Below are positions 7,243-16,079 of a stretch of DNA of 64,000 bases, piece by piece (the first letter of the stretch is position 1; the number at the start of each line of letters is the position of its first letter). Below the pieces are notes generated by a model that made no database searches, had not been told where the DNA came from, and worked only from the letters and a program-made list of their open reading frames with translations. The position numbers and the translations under genes were made by a program. The DNA comes from Lacticaseibacillus pabuli (lineage in GTDB: Bacteria; Bacillota; Bacilli; Lactobacillales; Lactobacillaceae), in assembly GCF_028736235.1 (NCBI RefSeq), contig NZ_CP117884.1:310001-374000 (forward strand). The letters are read 5' to 3'.

Positions 7243-7683
7243 ATGCGCATTGAATTGACACTGGCGGTTCCGGCAGAATATTTCTTCAATAGTCTCGTCG
7301 AATCCGCGTTGTACGACATCGAAACGTGCACGGGGCAACAGCTATCCGTGCCGCGTCTCAAGTCATACCATTATCGCAAAATGATGCCAAATGGACGGCT
7401 GGCGCATTACCACATCACGGCCTGCAGTCAGGACAAACACTACAGCTATGAGATGCGTAGTGGCAACCGGATTTGGACCGTCGACTATACCCTAGTTGAC
7501 GACGGTAGCGGCAGCCGGCTAGTCTACAAAGAAGACATGCACAGTCGCTCGCAGCGGAGCCAGTCCAACGACCGCGTCGCCGGCTGGGTGTTTGGCTGGA
7601 TGCGCAAACGCCGGTTCAAGAAGATGGCGCACGCAATCGAAGCGGAGTACGCGAAACAGTTGCGCGCCGCTAACCTGAATTAG
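7243..7683 (+). CDS. DUF3284 domain-containing protein
   Basis: A 146-residue cytoplasmic protein. The pattern matches DUF3284: the N-terminal MRIELTLAVPAEYFFNSLVESALYDI, a central YHYRKMMPNGRLAHYHI, and a basic C-terminal RKRRFKKMAHAIEAEY. The family has a START-like fold and is habitually encoded beside cellobiose-type PTS permeases in lactobacilli, as here. The biochemical role is unknown. ATG 7243 was chosen over the in-frame codon at 7198, which lies inside the preceding small gene. A bidirectional terminator follows. Confidence 0.85.
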   Translation: MRIELTLAVPAEYFFNSLVESALYDIETCTGQQLSVPRLKSYHYRKMMPNGRLAHYHITACSQDKHYSYEMRSGNRIWTVDYTLVDDGSGSRLVYKEDMHSRSQRSQSNDRVAGWVFGWMRKRRFKKMAHAIEAEYAKQLRAANLN

Positions 7684-7685
7684 TC

Positions 7686-7734
7686 AAAAAAACAAGGATT
7701 CTGTCGCCAGAGTGGCGTGCAGAATCCTTGTTTT
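7686..7734. terminator. Bidirectional terminator between PTS and dlt operons
   Basis: AAACAAGGATTCTG pairs with CAGAATCCTTGTTT, with an inner CGCCA/TGGCG stem. An A run on the left and a T run on the right let it stop transcription from both sides. Confidence 0.9.
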
Positions 7735-7742
7735 AGTACGGC

Positions 7743-8876
7743 CTAGTTCACGTATTGCTGCGTGAGCTGTGCCGCGAGCTTCTTGTTTTGACCCGTGCCA
7801 TCGTCGGTGTTCGACATGACGATGACGGCATCGCGGCCGTTCTTACTAATACGCATGAAGATGCTAAAGCCGTAGCCATAGCCATTGCCATACATGAACT
7901 GCGGGCCGTTGTAGAGCCCGCCACCGTAATGACTCGGGGTGCCAGGTCGATGCAAAATATCTGAATCGTAGGTGCCTAGCAATTTGCCGTTCACCACTGC
8001 TGACTCGGCGGCATACAGATCCAGCGGCGTCATATAGAGCTGACCGGTGCCGAGCTCAAAGTGCTTTTGAATCGCGGTTGTATGGTAAGGCGCTGTGTAG
8101 TTAGGCTGATGTTGCTCAGCATTCCAACCATAGCCCGTCGCGTCCTCTGCGTCGGGCAGGTAGGCGAAGTGGGTGTGTTGCAAGCGCAGCGGCTTGATGA
8201 CGTGGTGTTCCAGTTCATCGGCGTAAGGCATCTTGGTCACCTGCGCGATAATGCCGCTCAGCAGGTTGTAGTTCACCGGCTGGTACCACCAGTGACCGCG
8301 CATCGCACGCGTATAGGTGAGGCGGTGAATGTATTCCTGCACGACTTGTTTATCCGTCGCGTCCTTGGGGAGTGGAAATTTCTTGACGCTCAGGCCGGAC
8401 TTCATATCCAGCATGTCGCGCAAGGTGATGTCCTGTGATCCCGGAACGGCGGGATAAAATTTCGACAGGTGATCTGTCAGGCTCAGCCGGCCGCGGTCGA
8501 CTTCACGCATCACCAGCACGGCGGTCAGTGATTTTTGCAGGGAGTCGATTTCGTAGGCTGTCCTCAGCGTGTTCTTGCGGCGCGTGGGGTAATCCGCATA
8601 GCCGCGCGACACGGCGAGATGCGGCCGGCCGCCCTGAACAATCAGAACGGTACCGCTGAAGCGCATGTCATCCAGCCTTGCGGTGAGTCGCTTGCGTTCA
8701 GCCGCGACCGAGTCGGTTTTGGCGGCGATGGACGGCAGTGGACGCTGTGGGGCGCCATTACGCCGCATGAAGAGGCCGATGATAACGAAGGCTGCTAAAG
8801 CCAATACGACACTGCCAAATTGCCATAATGCGCGTTTTAGATTTGGGTTCTGATCCGCTGAGTTTTTACCTGCCAT
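7743..8876 (-). CDS. Serine hydrolase, beta-lactamase/PBP family (DltE/PbpX2-like)
   Basis: A 377-residue protein with an N-terminal membrane anchor (FGSVVLALAAFVIIGLFM), so the catalytic domain is outside the cell. The active-site motif SxxK is visible as SLQK in YEIDSLQKSLTAVL. The usual YSN motif is altered (YQPVNYNLL), and the third motif appears as HYGGGLYNG rather than KTG. Its start abuts the stop of dltD with no gap, so it belongs to the dlt operon. In Lactiplantibacillus plantarum the dlt operon carries a serine hydrolase of this family (PbpX2, renamed DltE) that removes D-Ala from lipoteichoic acid, but there it is the first gene. An equivalent role here is inference. Confidence 0.75.
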   Translation of the reverse strand: MAGKNSADQNPNLKRALWQFGSVVLALAAFVIIGLFMRRNGAPQRPLPSIAAKTDSVAAERKRLTARLDDMRFSGTVLIVQGGRPHLAVSRGYADYPTRRKNTLRTAYEIDSLQKSLTAVLVMREVDRGRLSLTDHLSKFYPAVPGSQDITLRDMLDMKSGLSVKKFPLPKDATDKQVVQEYIHRLTYTRAMRGHWWYQPVNYNLLSGIIAQVTKMPYADELEHHVIKPLRLQHTHFAYLPDAEDATGYGWNAEQHQPNYTAPYHTTAIQKHFELGTGQLYMTPLDLYAAESAVVNGKLLGTYDSDILHRPGTPSHYGGGLYNGPQFMYGNGYGYGFSIFMRISKNGRDAVIVMSNTDDGTGQNKKLAAQLTQQYVN

Positions 8877-10124
8877 TTAGTTTGCCCCCACGACCTTATT
8901 CTGCCACTTTTTGCTGAAGTAGTAATTGCTTAAGTGGTACTTGGGTGTTGGCTGCTGATTTTCGAGGAATGGACGAACCGTCTTATCGACGTCGACCCAG
9001 CCTCGCCAGCCAAGGTGAATAGTATCCGTCATGTAATTCTTCTTTGCACCGTCGGGGACCATGTTGAGTATGTTGGTGAAATTCTGTGCCCGCAATTGCT
9101 GCTCAATCTTGGCGACCGTCTGGTACATCATGGATTCTGGTAAACCAGTGAAATCGGCCCACCGTGCGTTTACGGGTGGAATAATAAACTGAACCTGGGT
9201 GTGATTTTTGGCAAATTCATGGAGCAGGAGTTCCATATCACCGTATTCGGGTGAACGCCGGTAGTCGAAGTTGGCCTGACTGCCTTGGAGACGAGTCAGC
9301 CGTTTGCCCCGCAACCGCTTGTCGAAGAAGTTGTCGGCAATTCCAAAGTCGTTGCCGCGACTAGCCTGGGTGCCCATTTTGTTGGCTAAAGTGTCTAGCT
9401 GCGCGTCAGTTGCCGTGTTTGGTAATTTCTTGGCAGCATCGTCAATCCGCTTGATGTTGTTGGTGCGGTTAAAGCGGCTGAAGATGCGGTCCTCGTTTCG
9501 GAGCAACTGGTGCTGCAGGCGCAGGAAGAAACGCTGGTTGGTGCTCAACTTCTGGCCAGCCGCCACGTTCAGTAAGCACTGGTGAATCAGGCCGGTCGTG
9601 TTGTTCATCTGCAGGATGCGCCGGGCCGCGTAACGGTCGGCAACACCGCCGCGCTTGGCCAGTAGCCAGCCACTCAGCTCGAGTGGGGAGTAGTAGTAGG
9701 CAAAGGCGTCGGGGCGCTGGCCCATCTTGGTGAACCACTGCGGCGAGATGACGACGACTGCCTTCTTGTTCTTGAGTTTGTTGTAGACGTTCTGGTTGTC
9801 GACGAACTGCGTCAGCGACTGCGTCCCGGGTCCGCCCAATAGCAGTGTTTTGTACCCGCGGTGGTATTTCTGCGCGAGCACACTGGGGTGGAAGGGGTCC
9901 ATCCGGGACAGTTCTGAGGAGCCGATGAATGGCACGTAGCCGCGAGCGGCGGCGGCACCCTTCATTTGCTGACCAAGGAGGACGTCCTGATTGAGTGATG
10001 TGGCGGCGCGATTCACCTCCGCATCAGAGGGCTTGTCCAGGGGCAGTGGCAGCAGCAGACCGGCGAAAACTAGGACGCATGCACAGGCGACGGGGCCAAA
10101 GATGTGCCAAAGTTTTCGTTTCAT
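8877..10124 (-). CDS. dltD: D-alanyl-lipoteichoic acid biosynthesis protein DltD
   Basis: A 415-residue protein with a single N-terminal membrane segment (FGPVACACVLVFAGLLL) and a large extracytoplasmic SGNH-like domain. Visible motifs are FIGSSELSRMDPFHPS (nucleophile Ser region), LLLGGPGTQS and the C-terminal DTIHLGWRGWVDVD with the catalytic Asp/His. It performs the final transfer of D-alanine to teichoic acid at the outer face of the membrane. Its start overlaps the dltC stop by one base, and the serine hydrolase gene follows without a gap. Confidence 0.93.
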   Translation of the reverse strand: MKRKLWHIFGPVACACVLVFAGLLLPLPLDKPSDAEVNRAATSLNQDVLLGQQMKGAAAARGYVPFIGSSELSRMDPFHPSVLAQKYHRGYKTLLLGGPGTQSLTQFVDNQNVYNKLKNKKAVVVISPQWFTKMGQRPDAFAYYYSPLELSGWLLAKRGGVADRYAARRILQMNNTTGLIHQCLLNVAAGQKLSTNQRFFLRLQHQLLRNEDRIFSRFNRTNNIKRIDDAAKKLPNTATDAQLDTLANKMGTQASRGNDFGIADNFFDKRLRGKRLTRLQGSQANFDYRRSPEYGDMELLLHEFAKNHTQVQFIIPPVNARWADFTGLPESMMYQTVAKIEQQLRAQNFTNILNMVPDGAKKNYMTDTIHLGWRGWVDVDKTVRPFLENQQPTPKYHLSNYYFSKKWQNKVVGAN

Positions 10125-10360
10125 TATTTAAGCTCCTCGACGCGTGCTGTGATCATGTTTGGGGTCGCCCACTGGCTGCGGTCGAACTCGGAGACGGGAA
10201 TTTGCACCCCCAGCTGTTCCTCCAGCTCTAGCACCATCTGCACGGTGTCCATCGAGTCCATCAGGGCGGTGGCGAACAAGTCGTCGTCTAGTTTATCGCT
10301 CAAGTCTTCACCTGTGAGGTCATTCAAAATTGCTAATACAGTCTTTTTTGTGTCATCCAT
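10124..10360 (-). CDS. dltC: D-alanyl carrier protein DltC
   Basis: A 78-residue acyl-carrier-type protein. The phosphopantetheine attachment serine lies in [11 protein letters not shown], in the expected DSxD context. The four-helix pattern and acidic composition fit DltC. It carries D-alanine as a thioester from DltA to the membrane machinery. It lies 45 nt downstream of dltB and overlaps dltD by one base; start at ATG 10360 behind a GGAGAAA-type ribosome binding site. Confidence 0.95.
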   Translation of the reverse strand: MDDTKKTVLAILNDLTGEDLSDKLDDDLFATALMDSMDTVQMVLELEEQLGVQIPVSEFDRSQWATPNMITARVEELK

Positions 10361-10405
10361 GATTATTTTTCTCCAATCGATTTTGTTTTCTTAACGGTCA
10401 TCTAA

Positions 10406-11623
10406 TTAACGAATTGCGTGTGTGAACCACATGGTGTTCAGGAAGCCTGAGAAAATCAGGAAGCTGAAGCAGACCACGTTGAACGTGACGAAGATGGCGA
10501 GTGCGTTGGCCCAACGGTTGCTCGGCAAGTTCTTGCCCTTTTTCCAGCGTAGCCACATGTCGTTGATAATAATCGCGCAGGCATGGAACAGCCCGTAGAC
10601 GATGTAGTACCAGGTGACCCCGTGCCAGAAGCCCATGACCAGGAAGTTGATCAGGTAGGCGGTCTGCGCGATGCGGACGCGGTTCTTGAACCAGCGATGC
10701 TTCATGATAAAGAAGGTGACGCGCATGAAGACAAAGTCGCGGAACCAGAACGACAGGGACATGTGCCAGCGATTCCAGAAGTCCTTGATGTTCTTACTCT
10801 TGAACGGCTGGTTAAAGTTCATCGGGGTGTTGATGCCCATAAACTGGGAAATCGCGACGGCGAAGAGTGAGTAGCCGGCAAAGTCGAAGAACAAGTAGAG
10901 GCTATAGATGTACATGTAAGCGACCAGCGCCAGCGTAATGCCAGTGCCGCCAGAAGCTGAACGCTGCATCAACGCGACGTGCGCGACGCGGGGCATCCAG
11001 ACGGTGCCGAGGTAGTAGCCGATAATGAACTTGTACAGGAAGCCTTGGAAGAGGTACCGCACACCCTTGCGCAGCATCTCGAGGTATTCATCTTGCGTTG
11101 GCACGTTGTTGTAGTCCTTGGCAAAACGCCGGTAGCGGTCGATTGGACCACTACTGATGGTTGGCAGGAAGAGCAAGAAACGCAGGAAGTAGAGCGGGTC
11201 GATGGCCTTGATTGTGCCGTCGCGCAGCTCCATCAGCGTCTGGATGGCCTTGAAACTCAGGTACGAAATCCCGAGGAAGCCGAGGATGCTGGGGTGGACG
11301 CTAAAGACCGGGGTGATTTTGACAATCGCCAGTGGCAAGATGACCGCCAGCAGACTCGTGAGGTACACCCAATAGGCGTTGTTATTCTTGCGGTAATGGG
11401 CGTAACCCGTGACTAGCGCGAGCTGCCAAATGACGTAGACCACCAGGGCGACCCCTTCGTGCCACTTGTCCCCAGCGAACATGAGGACGATGAACACGAG
11501 ACTGACCAACGTTTCGTAGTTGCGGTGCCGCCGTCCGCGCAACAAACCCACGATGAGGGGGATGAGGCAGACGAGCAGAATCACAAAGTAGCGCGGGTTA
11601 ACGTAGGGCTGCAAGCTAGGCAT
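10406..11623 (-). CDS. dltB: D-alanyl-lipoteichoic acid biosynthesis membrane acyltransferase DltB
   Basis: A 405-residue multi-pass MBOAT protein. The conserved catalytic histidine is in FLVMGFWHGVTWYYIVYGLFH, and the NFNQPFKSKNIKDFWNRWHMSLS motif is characteristic of the DltB/AlgI group. It moves D-alanine from DltC across the membrane with DltD. The start overlaps the end of dltA by eight bases, indicating coupling. Confidence 0.95.
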   Translation of the reverse strand: MPSLQPYVNPRYFVILLVCLIPLIVGLLRGRRHRNYETLVSLVFIVLMFAGDKWHEGVALVVYVIWQLALVTGYAHYRKNNNAYWVYLTSLLAVILPLAIVKITPVFSVHPSILGFLGISYLSFKAIQTLMELRDGTIKAIDPLYFLRFLLFLPTISSGPIDRYRRFAKDYNNVPTQDEYLEMLRKGVRYLFQGFLYKFIIGYYLGTVWMPRVAHVALMQRSASGGTGITLALVAYMYIYSLYLFFDFAGYSLFAVAISQFMGINTPMNFNQPFKSKNIKDFWNRWHMSLSFWFRDFVFMRVTFFIMKHRWFKNRVRIAQTAYLINFLVMGFWHGVTWYYIVYGLFHACAIIINDMWLRWKKGKNLPSNRWANALAIFVTFNVVCFSFLIFSGFLNTMWFTHAIR

Positions 11624-13130
11624 TATTGTTGACCTCGCTTATCAGCATTTTGATGGCCACCTTGTCGTTTTGCGTCAGTGGCAACTGTTCGCGGTAAACA
11701 AAACGCTGGGGAATCATGTAGTCCATCATGGCGCCGCCCAGTTCATCTTTGATGGCGCGGGTCAGATCGTTGCCGGACAGCGCAACTTGTTCGCCAGGCA
11801 CAACGTAGGCAATGAGTTGCGTGACCTTGTGATCCTTGTTGTAACGCGGAATCGCAACGCCCTGCTTGATGTAGCTGGAGCCGTTCAGAAAATGGTTCAC
11901 TTCTTCGAGCTCAATGCGGTAGCCGTTCATCTTAATCTGAAAGTCGGTGCGGCCGTGGTAGAAGACCAGGCCGTCTGCGTCGATGGTGCCCAAGTCGCCG
12001 GAGCGGTAACTGTTGGGCTGGCCATCAGCGTTGAATACGCTGGCCGTCTTTTCGGGGCGGTTGATATAGCCCTTGGACACGGATGGCCCAGCGATGAGGA
12101 GTTCGCCCTCGCCGTTGTCGCCATGTGCATCGATGACAGTCATCTCGGTATCGGACTTGCTGTAACCGATTGGCAGGCGTGGGTACTTGTCCAGCAATGC
12201 TGGCGTGATGCGGACCGCGGTGACGGCGACCGTGGCTTCGGTCGGGCCATACGTGTTGTACAGCTCAACGTCAGGGAAGCGGTCGAGAATCTTGCTTGCC
12301 AGCTGATTGGTCAGCTCTTCGCCGCAGAAGAAAATCTGCTTGAGGCGGGTGTAGTGGGCCGCGTCAAAGTTGGCGTCTAACATGCACATCGCCATGAAGG
12401 ATGGGGTGGAGACCCACACATCCAGGTTGAGCGTTGGCAGGAGCTGGAACATCGCGGCGAGGTTGGCCGTCTTATCCTTAGGCAGAACCACCAGAGTGCC
12501 ACCAGCCAGGAGCGTTGGGTACAGGCTCATGACGGACAGGTCAAAGGAATAGGGGGCCTGGACGAGGCTGCGGGGGTGATCGGGTAGGCCAAAGGTGGTC
12601 ATCCAATCGGTGAAGCTGCGCAGGTTGTCGTGGCTAATCTGAACGCCCTTAGGTTGTCCCGTCGTGCCAGACGTGAAGATGATGTAGAAGTTCTCGTCGC
12701 CGTGGACGGGCGCCACGGTTGGGGCGCTCGCCTGGTCAGCGTGCGCGAGAATAGCAGTCAGCTCATCCTGGTTGATAACTGGGGTACTGAGCTGCACGGT
12801 TAGCGGCGCGTTGGCAATGGTCAAGGCAGGCTTGGCGATATCGTCAATCATCGTCAGGCGCTCGTTAGGTGAGTGCGTGTCGACGGGGATGTATGCGTGG
12901 CCGGCCTTGACGGTGCCGAGGAATGCGGCGATGGTCGCAAACTGCTGGTCGGCGTAGATCATGATGGGCTTGGTGCGGTCGAGGTGTTTGGCAATAATGG
13001 CATCGGCAATCGCGTCGGATGCAGCCTTGAGCTCACCATAACTAAAAGTCTGGTCGAGGTACTCGTATGCCGGCAAGTCTGGGTGTGCCGTTGCAATGGC
13101 GTCAATTTTTGTGATGATGTTGTTGTTCAT
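11616..13130 (-). CDS. dltA: D-alanine--D-alanyl carrier protein ligase DltA
   Basis: A 504-residue adenylation enzyme, the normal DltA length. The P-loop-like FTSGTTGQPKGVQ, NTYGPTEATVAVT and YRSGDLG motifs are present, with the C-terminal catalytic lysine near NDKVAIKML. It activates D-alanine with ATP and loads it on DltC in the cytoplasm. ATG 13130 is preceded by CTGGAGGATTT. It is separated from dltX by 128 nt with no other gene. Confidence 0.96.
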   Translation of the reverse strand: MNNNIITKIDAIATAHPDLPAYEYLDQTFSYGELKAASDAIADAIIAKHLDRTKPIMIYADQQFATIAAFLGTVKAGHAYIPVDTHSPNERLTMIDDIAKPALTIANAPLTVQLSTPVINQDELTAILAHADQASAPTVAPVHGDENFYIIFTSGTTGQPKGVQISHDNLRSFTDWMTTFGLPDHPRSLVQAPYSFDLSVMSLYPTLLAGGTLVVLPKDKTANLAAMFQLLPTLNLDVWVSTPSFMAMCMLDANFDAAHYTRLKQIFFCGEELTNQLASKILDRFPDVELYNTYGPTEATVAVTAVRITPALLDKYPRLPIGYSKSDTEMTVIDAHGDNGEGELLIAGPSVSKGYINRPEKTASVFNADGQPNSYRSGDLGTIDADGLVFYHGRTDFQIKMNGYRIELEEVNHFLNGSSYIKQGVAIPRYNKDHKVTQLIAYVVPGEQVALSGNDLTRAIKDELGGAMMDYMIPQRFVYREQLPLTQNDKVAIKMLISEVNNNA

Positions 13131-13258
13131 AGTAAATCCTCCAGTGTGCGAAAGGACGCGTTTGACACGCGTCGCTGCAATCTTTCAAAGTGGGAATGGC
13201 ACCGCAACCCCTTGCGATGCCTGGGTGGTGGTGGTCAAGCGCCCTTACTCGCTCGAGC

Positions 13259-13399
13259 CTAAAATTCGTTGTAAATGAAGTGTGCGCCAGCTACACCACG
13301 GTAGCTGTAAAGGTAAATCAGAAACAAAATGATGGCCGCGTAACAGACTGTCTTGAGTGCAAATGACAGCCCCGGATGGTCGTTCAAAAGCTTACGCAT
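13259..13399 (-). CDS. dltX: Teichoic acid D-alanylation protein DltX
   Basis: A 46-residue protein starting at ATG 13399 behind TAGGAGGTGCC. It has one central membrane helix (TVCYAAIILFLIYLYSY) and ends in FIYNEF, the conserved C-terminal motif of DltX. DltX is an essential small partner of DltB/DltD in moving D-alanine to lipoteichoic acid. It is the first gene of the dlt operon here, as in other Firmicutes, and is easily missed because of its size. Confidence 0.93.
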   Translation of the reverse strand: MRKLLNDHPGLSFALKTVCYAAIILFLIYLYSYRGVAGAHFIYNEF

Positions 13400-13442
13400 G
13401 TGTTTGGCACCTCCTAGTTGGTCTCTTGGCGGAACTAAAATA

Positions 13443-13483
13443 GCCCGCTAGCTTGTCTACAGTGTAGAGAGAAGCTAGCGGGC
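13443..13483 (-). promoter_or_regulatory. Stable hairpin in the dlt operon leader
   Basis: GCCCGCTAGCTT pairs perfectly with AAGCTAGCGGGC around an inner GTCTAC/GTAGAG stem, 44 nt before dltX. The sequence downstream on the dlt strand is TATTTTAG, so it is not a textbook terminator. It may be a leader control element or an operator. Confidence 0.55.
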
Positions 13484-13523
13484 GAACTATTCATAAAGTC
13501 TGAGCGAAACATTAAGCTTGCTC

Positions 13524-13537
13524 AGAAAACGGTTTCA
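13524..13537. promoter_or_regulatory. cre-like site upstream of dltX
   Basis: AGAAAACGGTTTCA matches the cre consensus at 13 of 14 positions; only the first base differs. It sits between the histidine kinase stop and the dlt leader hairpin, where the dlt promoter must be. Confidence 0.55.
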
Positions 13538-13590
13538 AACGGTGCAGTGCCGGCTTTGTTAAGGAAAGGTTGCAGCCAGCAAAGATTTGT

Positions 13591-15012
13591 TTAAGCCGTG
13601 GTCTCCGGCTGTTGATCTAGTTCCAAGCTGAGCGTGAAGATACTGCCCTGTGGCTGGTTGTCACGCACGGTAACCGTGCCGTTGTTGAGGCCGGCAAGTC
13701 GGGTTACGATGGCTAGGCCCAGACCGGTGCCGGGAATTTTCTTGCTGCGGGATTCATCGACCCGGTAAAAGCGGGCGAAGATTTTCTCCTTGTCGGCGTC
13801 GCTGATGCCAGATCCTTGATCCAGCACGGACACTTTGGCATGTCCAGCACTCACGCGGACGTTGACGGTAATCGTACTGTCTGCTGGCGAATATTTACCG
13901 GCATTTGCGAGAAGTGCGAGCAGAATCTGTTCGACGCTATCGGGGTTTCCGATGGCCATGATGGGGTTACCGTCGCCCGTCATCACCAGGTTTTGGTGGA
14001 GCTGCTCCTGGTAACGCTGCGCGACAGTCGCGGCGAGCTCGGTCAGGTTGAACGGTGATAGCTCTAGCTCGGCCTGGTCCATGCGGGAGAGTTGCAGGAG
14101 ACTCTCAATCAGTGCCTGCATCTTGCGCGACTCGTCGCTGATGGTCGCCAGCGAGGTCGGCACAATTTCGGGATGATCGAGGCTGTGCCGTTGCAGCAGC
14201 TCGATGTGACCACGAATGGCGGCCAGTGGTGTGCGCAACTCGTGCGAGGCGTCAGACACAAACTGATGGTCGCGCTCGAGTTGGCGGTTTAAGGAATCTA
14301 GGAGCTTGTTAAACTCCACGGCCAGGTCGTGGACTTCCAGAGGCCCTTCCGGCACGGGTAGGCCATCGGTATAAGGCGCGTGGTTGCGCCGCGTGACCTG
14401 CTTGCTGGCTTCTGTGAGGCTGACCAGTGGGACGTTCAGACGCTTGGCCACCAGCCCGATGAGCCAGGACCCGATGAAGAGGCCGGCAATCGTGACCATG
14501 ATAATGACGCTCATGATGATTTTGAACAGTTGGATGACGTTGTTCAGACTCATCCAAACCTCGTAGCGAATCGACAGGGGACCCTGATACTCAGCCCGGT
14601 CTGAGATATGGTAGTAGAGCCCATGGTCAGGTTGATACTGGATGTTCTTGAGTAACGGCCACTGGTTCCAGTTGTTGCGCAGGAACTTTTTTGCATTGTG
14701 GGAGTAGAAATAAACGGAGTCGCCAGATTTATGTGTGACCGAGACGCGGACAAAGGTGCTGTGCACGTTAATGGGTGCCGTGTCGCGCCAATAATCCCAG
14801 TCCGGTTTGTAGTTAGAAAAGGACTTTTTGAGCACGGTCATCATTTGCGTAGCGTCCTCGCGCTTGTTGTGCACGAGGTGAACGCCGACAACCGTCATCG
14901 TCGCGAGTGCCATCACAATCATGATGACGGTGAGCAACGTGACATAGGCCTGGGTAATCCGGCCGGCACTGGAGTTGCGGCGGATTCCTTCGTGATGCTT
15001 CACTTTAGGCAT
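13591..15012 (-). CDS. Sensor histidine kinase
   Basis: A 473-residue protein with two membrane segments (residues ~20-42 and ~165-190) flanking an extracellular sensor loop. A HAMP region follows, then the H-box SDASHELRTPLAAIRGHIELL with the phosphorylated His, then an HATPase domain with the N box NAGKYSP, DQGSGIS and GTGLGLAIV. ATG 15012 behind CTGGAGGATCC was chosen over the longer frame from 15156, which overlaps the regulator gene. It overlaps the response regulator by eight bases. Its position directly upstream of dlt suggests, but does not prove, control of envelope D-alanylation. Confidence 0.9.
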   Translation of the reverse strand: MPKVKHHEGIRRNSSAGRITQAYVTLLTVIMIVMALATMTVVGVHLVHNKREDATQMMTVLKKSFSNYKPDWDYWRDTAPINVHSTFVRVSVTHKSGDSVYFYSHNAKKFLRNNWNQWPLLKNIQYQPDHGLYYHISDRAEYQGPLSIRYEVWMSLNNVIQLFKIIMSVIIMVTIAGLFIGSWLIGLVAKRLNVPLVSLTEASKQVTRRNHAPYTDGLPVPEGPLEVHDLAVEFNKLLDSLNRQLERDHQFVSDASHELRTPLAAIRGHIELLQRHSLDHPEIVPTSLATISDESRKMQALIESLLQLSRMDQAELELSPFNLTELAATVAQRYQEQLHQNLVMTGDGNPIMAIGNPDSVEQILLALLANAGKYSPADSTITVNVRVSAGHAKVSVLDQGSGISDADKEKIFARFYRVDESRSKKIPGTGLGLAIVTRLAGLNNGTVTVRDNQPQGSIFTLSLELDQQPETTA

Positions 15013-15700
15013 GATGTGGATCCTCCAGCACGTAACCAACACCGCGAACTGTGCGGATAATCGATTCGTGGCCCGTCTCGTCGAGCTTGCCGCGCAGGTA
15101 ACGGATGTACACGTCGACGATATTTGTTTGGCCAGCGTAGTCTGTGCCCCAGACACTGTTCAGCAGTTCTTCCCGTGATAAGGTTTGCCCGGCGTGGGTC
15201 ATCAGCATTTGTAGCAAGTCGCATTCACGCTGGGTCAGCTGATCGTCAATTGTCCCGTGCTGAATTTGACGCGATTTAAGGTCGAGCTTGAGGTCGCCAA
15301 CCTGGAGACTTTTCGGGCTGCGACCGCCGCGGTCCTTTCTGCGCATGATGACGCGCAGTCGGGCGAGGAATTCCTCAATTTCAAACGGCTTGGTGATATA
15401 GTCATCCGCACCGTTGTCCAGGCCGGCGACCTTGTCCCCGACGTAATCGCGGGCGGTCATCATGATGATGGGGATGTCGTCGTGGCGGCGAATCCGGCGC
15501 ATGACTTCTAGACCGTCGAGCTCAGGGAGCATCCAGTCCAGGATGATGAGGTCGAGCGCGTCTTTGTGCGCCTGGTATTGCGCCAGCGCCTCAGTCCCGG
15601 TGGTTGCCGTCAGGACCGTGTAGTCTTCAAACTGAAGTTCAGAGGTCAGGTAGCTGCGCATGCCCTCCTCGTCTTCAACTAGTAACAATGTTTTACCCAA
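15005..15700 (-). CDS. Response regulator, OmpR/PhoB family
   Basis: A 231-residue protein. The receiver domain has VEDEEGMRSYL, the phospho-acceptor Asp in LIILDWMLPELDG, MMTARD and the Lys in YITKPF. The C-terminal winged helix ends with VDVYIRYLRGKLDE and IIRTVRGVGYVLE. I placed the start at TTG 15700, six bases from GGAGGC, rather than the in-frame codon at 15739, which has no ribosome binding site and lies at the promoter. It is co-transcribed with the kinase at 13591. Likely targets are cell-envelope genes such as dlt (inference from location). Confidence 0.9.
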   Translation of the reverse strand: MGKTLLLVEDEEGMRSYLTSELQFEDYTVLTATTGTEALAQYQAHKDALDLIILDWMLPELDGLEVMRRIRRHDDIPIIMMTARDYVGDKVAGLDNGADDYITKPFEIEEFLARLRVIMRRKDRGGRSPKSLQVGDLKLDLKSRQIQHGTIDDQLTQRECDLLQMLMTHAGQTLSREELLNSVWGTDYAGQTNIVDVYIRYLRGKLDETGHESIIRTVRGVGYVLEDPHHA

Positions 15701-15741
15701 GGTGTTGCCTCCAAAGTGTGTCTGATAGTTCAATATCATTC

Positions 15742-15750
15742 AGTGTAGCA
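15742..15750 (-). promoter_or_regulatory. Extended -10 promoter of the two-component system
   Basis: Reads TGCTACACT on the minus strand, an extended -10 (TGn plus TACACT), about 42 nt upstream of the TTG start of the regulator. Confidence 0.5.
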
Positions 15751-15810
15751 TGTCGGGGCGCTGCCGGCTGTTAAGCTTCAATAAACGTTAATCGTCAGAC
15801 TGCAGCCTCG

Positions 15811-16005
15811 GACTGGGCAGCTGGCGCTCCGGGACGGGCCACGTGGTGGTGCAGACGCTCCAGCGAACAGTTGAAAGCAGTGCTTTCAACTGTTCGCTTC
15901 CGCTAGCAATTGAGCCTTGGTCTCAATTGCTCTGGTTCTGAGCCAAAAAACGGCTCAGAACTTTCACCACCACGTGCCCCGCCCCAGAGCACCAGCTGCC
16001 CAGTC
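15811..16005. repeat. 195-bp imperfect palindrome with three internal hairpins
   Basis: The outer arms 15811-15851 and 15965-16005 pair at 36 of 41 positions. Inside are three separate hairpins: a 17-bp stem at 15862-15898 with a 3-nt loop, a 10-bp stem at 15905-15931, and a 10-bp stem at 15935-15961. No coding frame is evident. It fills most of the ~380 bp between the regulator promoter and the next gene. The architecture resembles the hairpin repeats near 24300 and 36750, but the sequence is largely different. Confidence 0.85.
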
Positions 16006-16079
16006 CGCGCTGTCACCGCGTTAATGGGTAGAAGACTAAAACAGCCGCCAGCTAGGTGCTGGTGACTGAAATGAACAGA

